Source: Kappaphycus alvarezii (lineage: Eukaryota > Rhodophyta > Florideophyceae > Gigartinales > Solieriaceae). Taken from it: DNA of 64,000 bases. The translations under genes and the position numbers were made by a program. Of this stretch, positions 63,260 to 64,000 are shown piece after piece. Position 1 is the stretch's first letter. Each line of letters starts with the position of its first letter. The notes below the pieces were generated by a model, which had not been told where the DNA came from, ran no database searches, and worked only from the letters and a program-made list of their open reading frames with translations. The DNA is taken from assembly GCA_002205965.3 (NCBI GenBank), contig NADL03000523.1, forward strand, positions 1,302,001 to 1,366,000, given 5' to 3'.

Positions 63260-63799
63260 ATGACCATCCTCCGCCCATCCCTCACCATCTCCACGTCATC
63301 CCGAGGCCGCCGCGCCCTCAATGCTCTGGCCTTGATGGCCAAAGGACAAACCAGCTATGATGATTATTGCAGAAGAATGAACCCAGAACGCGTTTGAGAA
63401 TGGGTCCGCCGGCAGTGCTTCAAGGAGGCAGAAGAGGCAGAGTAGGAGATAGAGGAAGAAGAGGCAGAAAAAGGGGCACAAGAGAAGGATCCTGACGCTG
63501 AGGTGGAGGGATCTGAAAGTGAAGAGGACTGGGTAAACCCGTGGAAGCCACTAGTGTAAAAAGGTGGGGGGGCTGTTTTTAGATAACAAAGGGTAGACTT
63601 AGCGAGTAATTTTTATGTATGAATCTTCTGAAAAGGATGAAGTGGAGGATGAAGAGGAGGACGAGGAGAATGTGTAGGAGGGAAACGTGGAAAGTGTTGA
63701 AATGGTGGGGCGGGGCTGGACAGCAAGGATCAGGTGGTCCCGACGCTGGAACCGGATGGGGGCATCTTCAGTGATTTAGATATCGCCGAGGAGGAGTAG
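63260..63799 (+). pseudogene. Second copy of the acidic-protein gene
   Basis: ATG 63260 opens MTILRPSLTISTSSRG with NALALMAKGQTSYDDYCRRM, related to the start of the gene at 21090. The same frame is interrupted by TGA near 63396 and TAG near 63443 but otherwise runs to 63559 (ending EEDWVNPWKPLV). Farther on an acidic run (SSEKDEVEDEEEDEE) and, at 63734-63796, VVPTLEPDGGIFSDLDIAEE match the C-terminal half of the first copy. The order is the same, so this is a decayed paralogue. The TATA-like site and leader are also related. Confidence 0.65.
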
Positions 63800-64000
63800 A
63801 AAATTGTAAGCCGTTAGCGTATATTTTTGGGGACTTCTTGGGTGGTATTTCTTGGGTGTAATGGATATTTTGTAGATATAGTTTGGCTCTGATCTCGAGG
63901 ACTAAAATTGTAAGTAAAAAATCTAAATATTTATCCGGAAAGTATCTGGTTTTAGTTCTTTTCGTCAACACGATTCCATTCGATGCATTTTGTGGTACTT

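Noticed and set aside
1-64000. tRNA, rRNA, CRISPR or bacterial operon features
   Set aside because: No cloverleaf, rRNA core sequence, regularly spaced repeat-spacer array or ribosome-binding-site pattern was recognised.

Overview
The window is nuclear eukaryotic DNA packed with old transposable elements. There are two Ty3/gypsy elements, at least four copia-type elements or remnants, and two families of non-LTR retrotransposons whose protein ends in a zinc knuckle plus restriction-like endonuclease. No rRNA, tRNA, CRISPR or operon-like gene arrangement was found. The host is not identified. The Ty3 element at 56.5-60.9 kb resembles those of oomycetes and other filamentous microbial eukaryotes, and the small genes have TATA boxes and short leaders, so a filamentous protist or early-diverging fungus is likely. 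This is inference.

Layout. 1.0-7.9 kb: a degenerate Ty3/gypsy element with both LTRs. Between pol and the 3' LTR it carries an antisense gene whose N terminus copies the histone H3 tail. It sits inside the 3' UTR of a non-LTR element (7.9-10.2 kb), and a related uninterrupted site survives at 23.6 kb. 11.9-15.0 kb: an inverted repeat with 0.85-kb arms made of copia reverse transcriptase/RNase H. 13.7-19.9 kb: the minus-strand copia element containing one arm, apparently with both LTRs. 21.1-21.6 kb: a small acidic-protein gene with a TATA box, with a decayed relative at 63.3-63.8 kb. 23.0-23.3 kb: an intact gene for a small secreted cysteine-rich protein. 23.6-38.9 kb: many 3' ends of the non-LTR family and an old copia remnant (34.5-36.8 kb) in AT-rich DNA.

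40.4-45.6 kb: the youngest insertion, a copia element with near-identical LTRs, a perfect 5-bp target duplication, a copia-type primer binding site and a Tudor-like module between integrase and reverse transcriptase. It interrupts a long minus-strand reading frame of unknown function that continues in frame on both sides (39.9-46.2 kb). 46.4-47.7 kb: a second non-LTR family. 47.7-51.0 kb: a third copia-type element. 51-54 kb: AT-rich DNA with little recognisable. 56.5-60.9 kb: a minus-strand Ty3/gypsy element with mutated active sites. 62.2-62.7 kb: another copia RNase H remnant.

Almost every element is broken by stops or frameshifts. The likely functional non-mobile sequences are the secreted-protein gene, possibly the acidic-protein gene, and perhaps remains of the frame split by the copia element. 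The most unusual item is the antisense H3-tail protein in the first Ty3/gypsy element.
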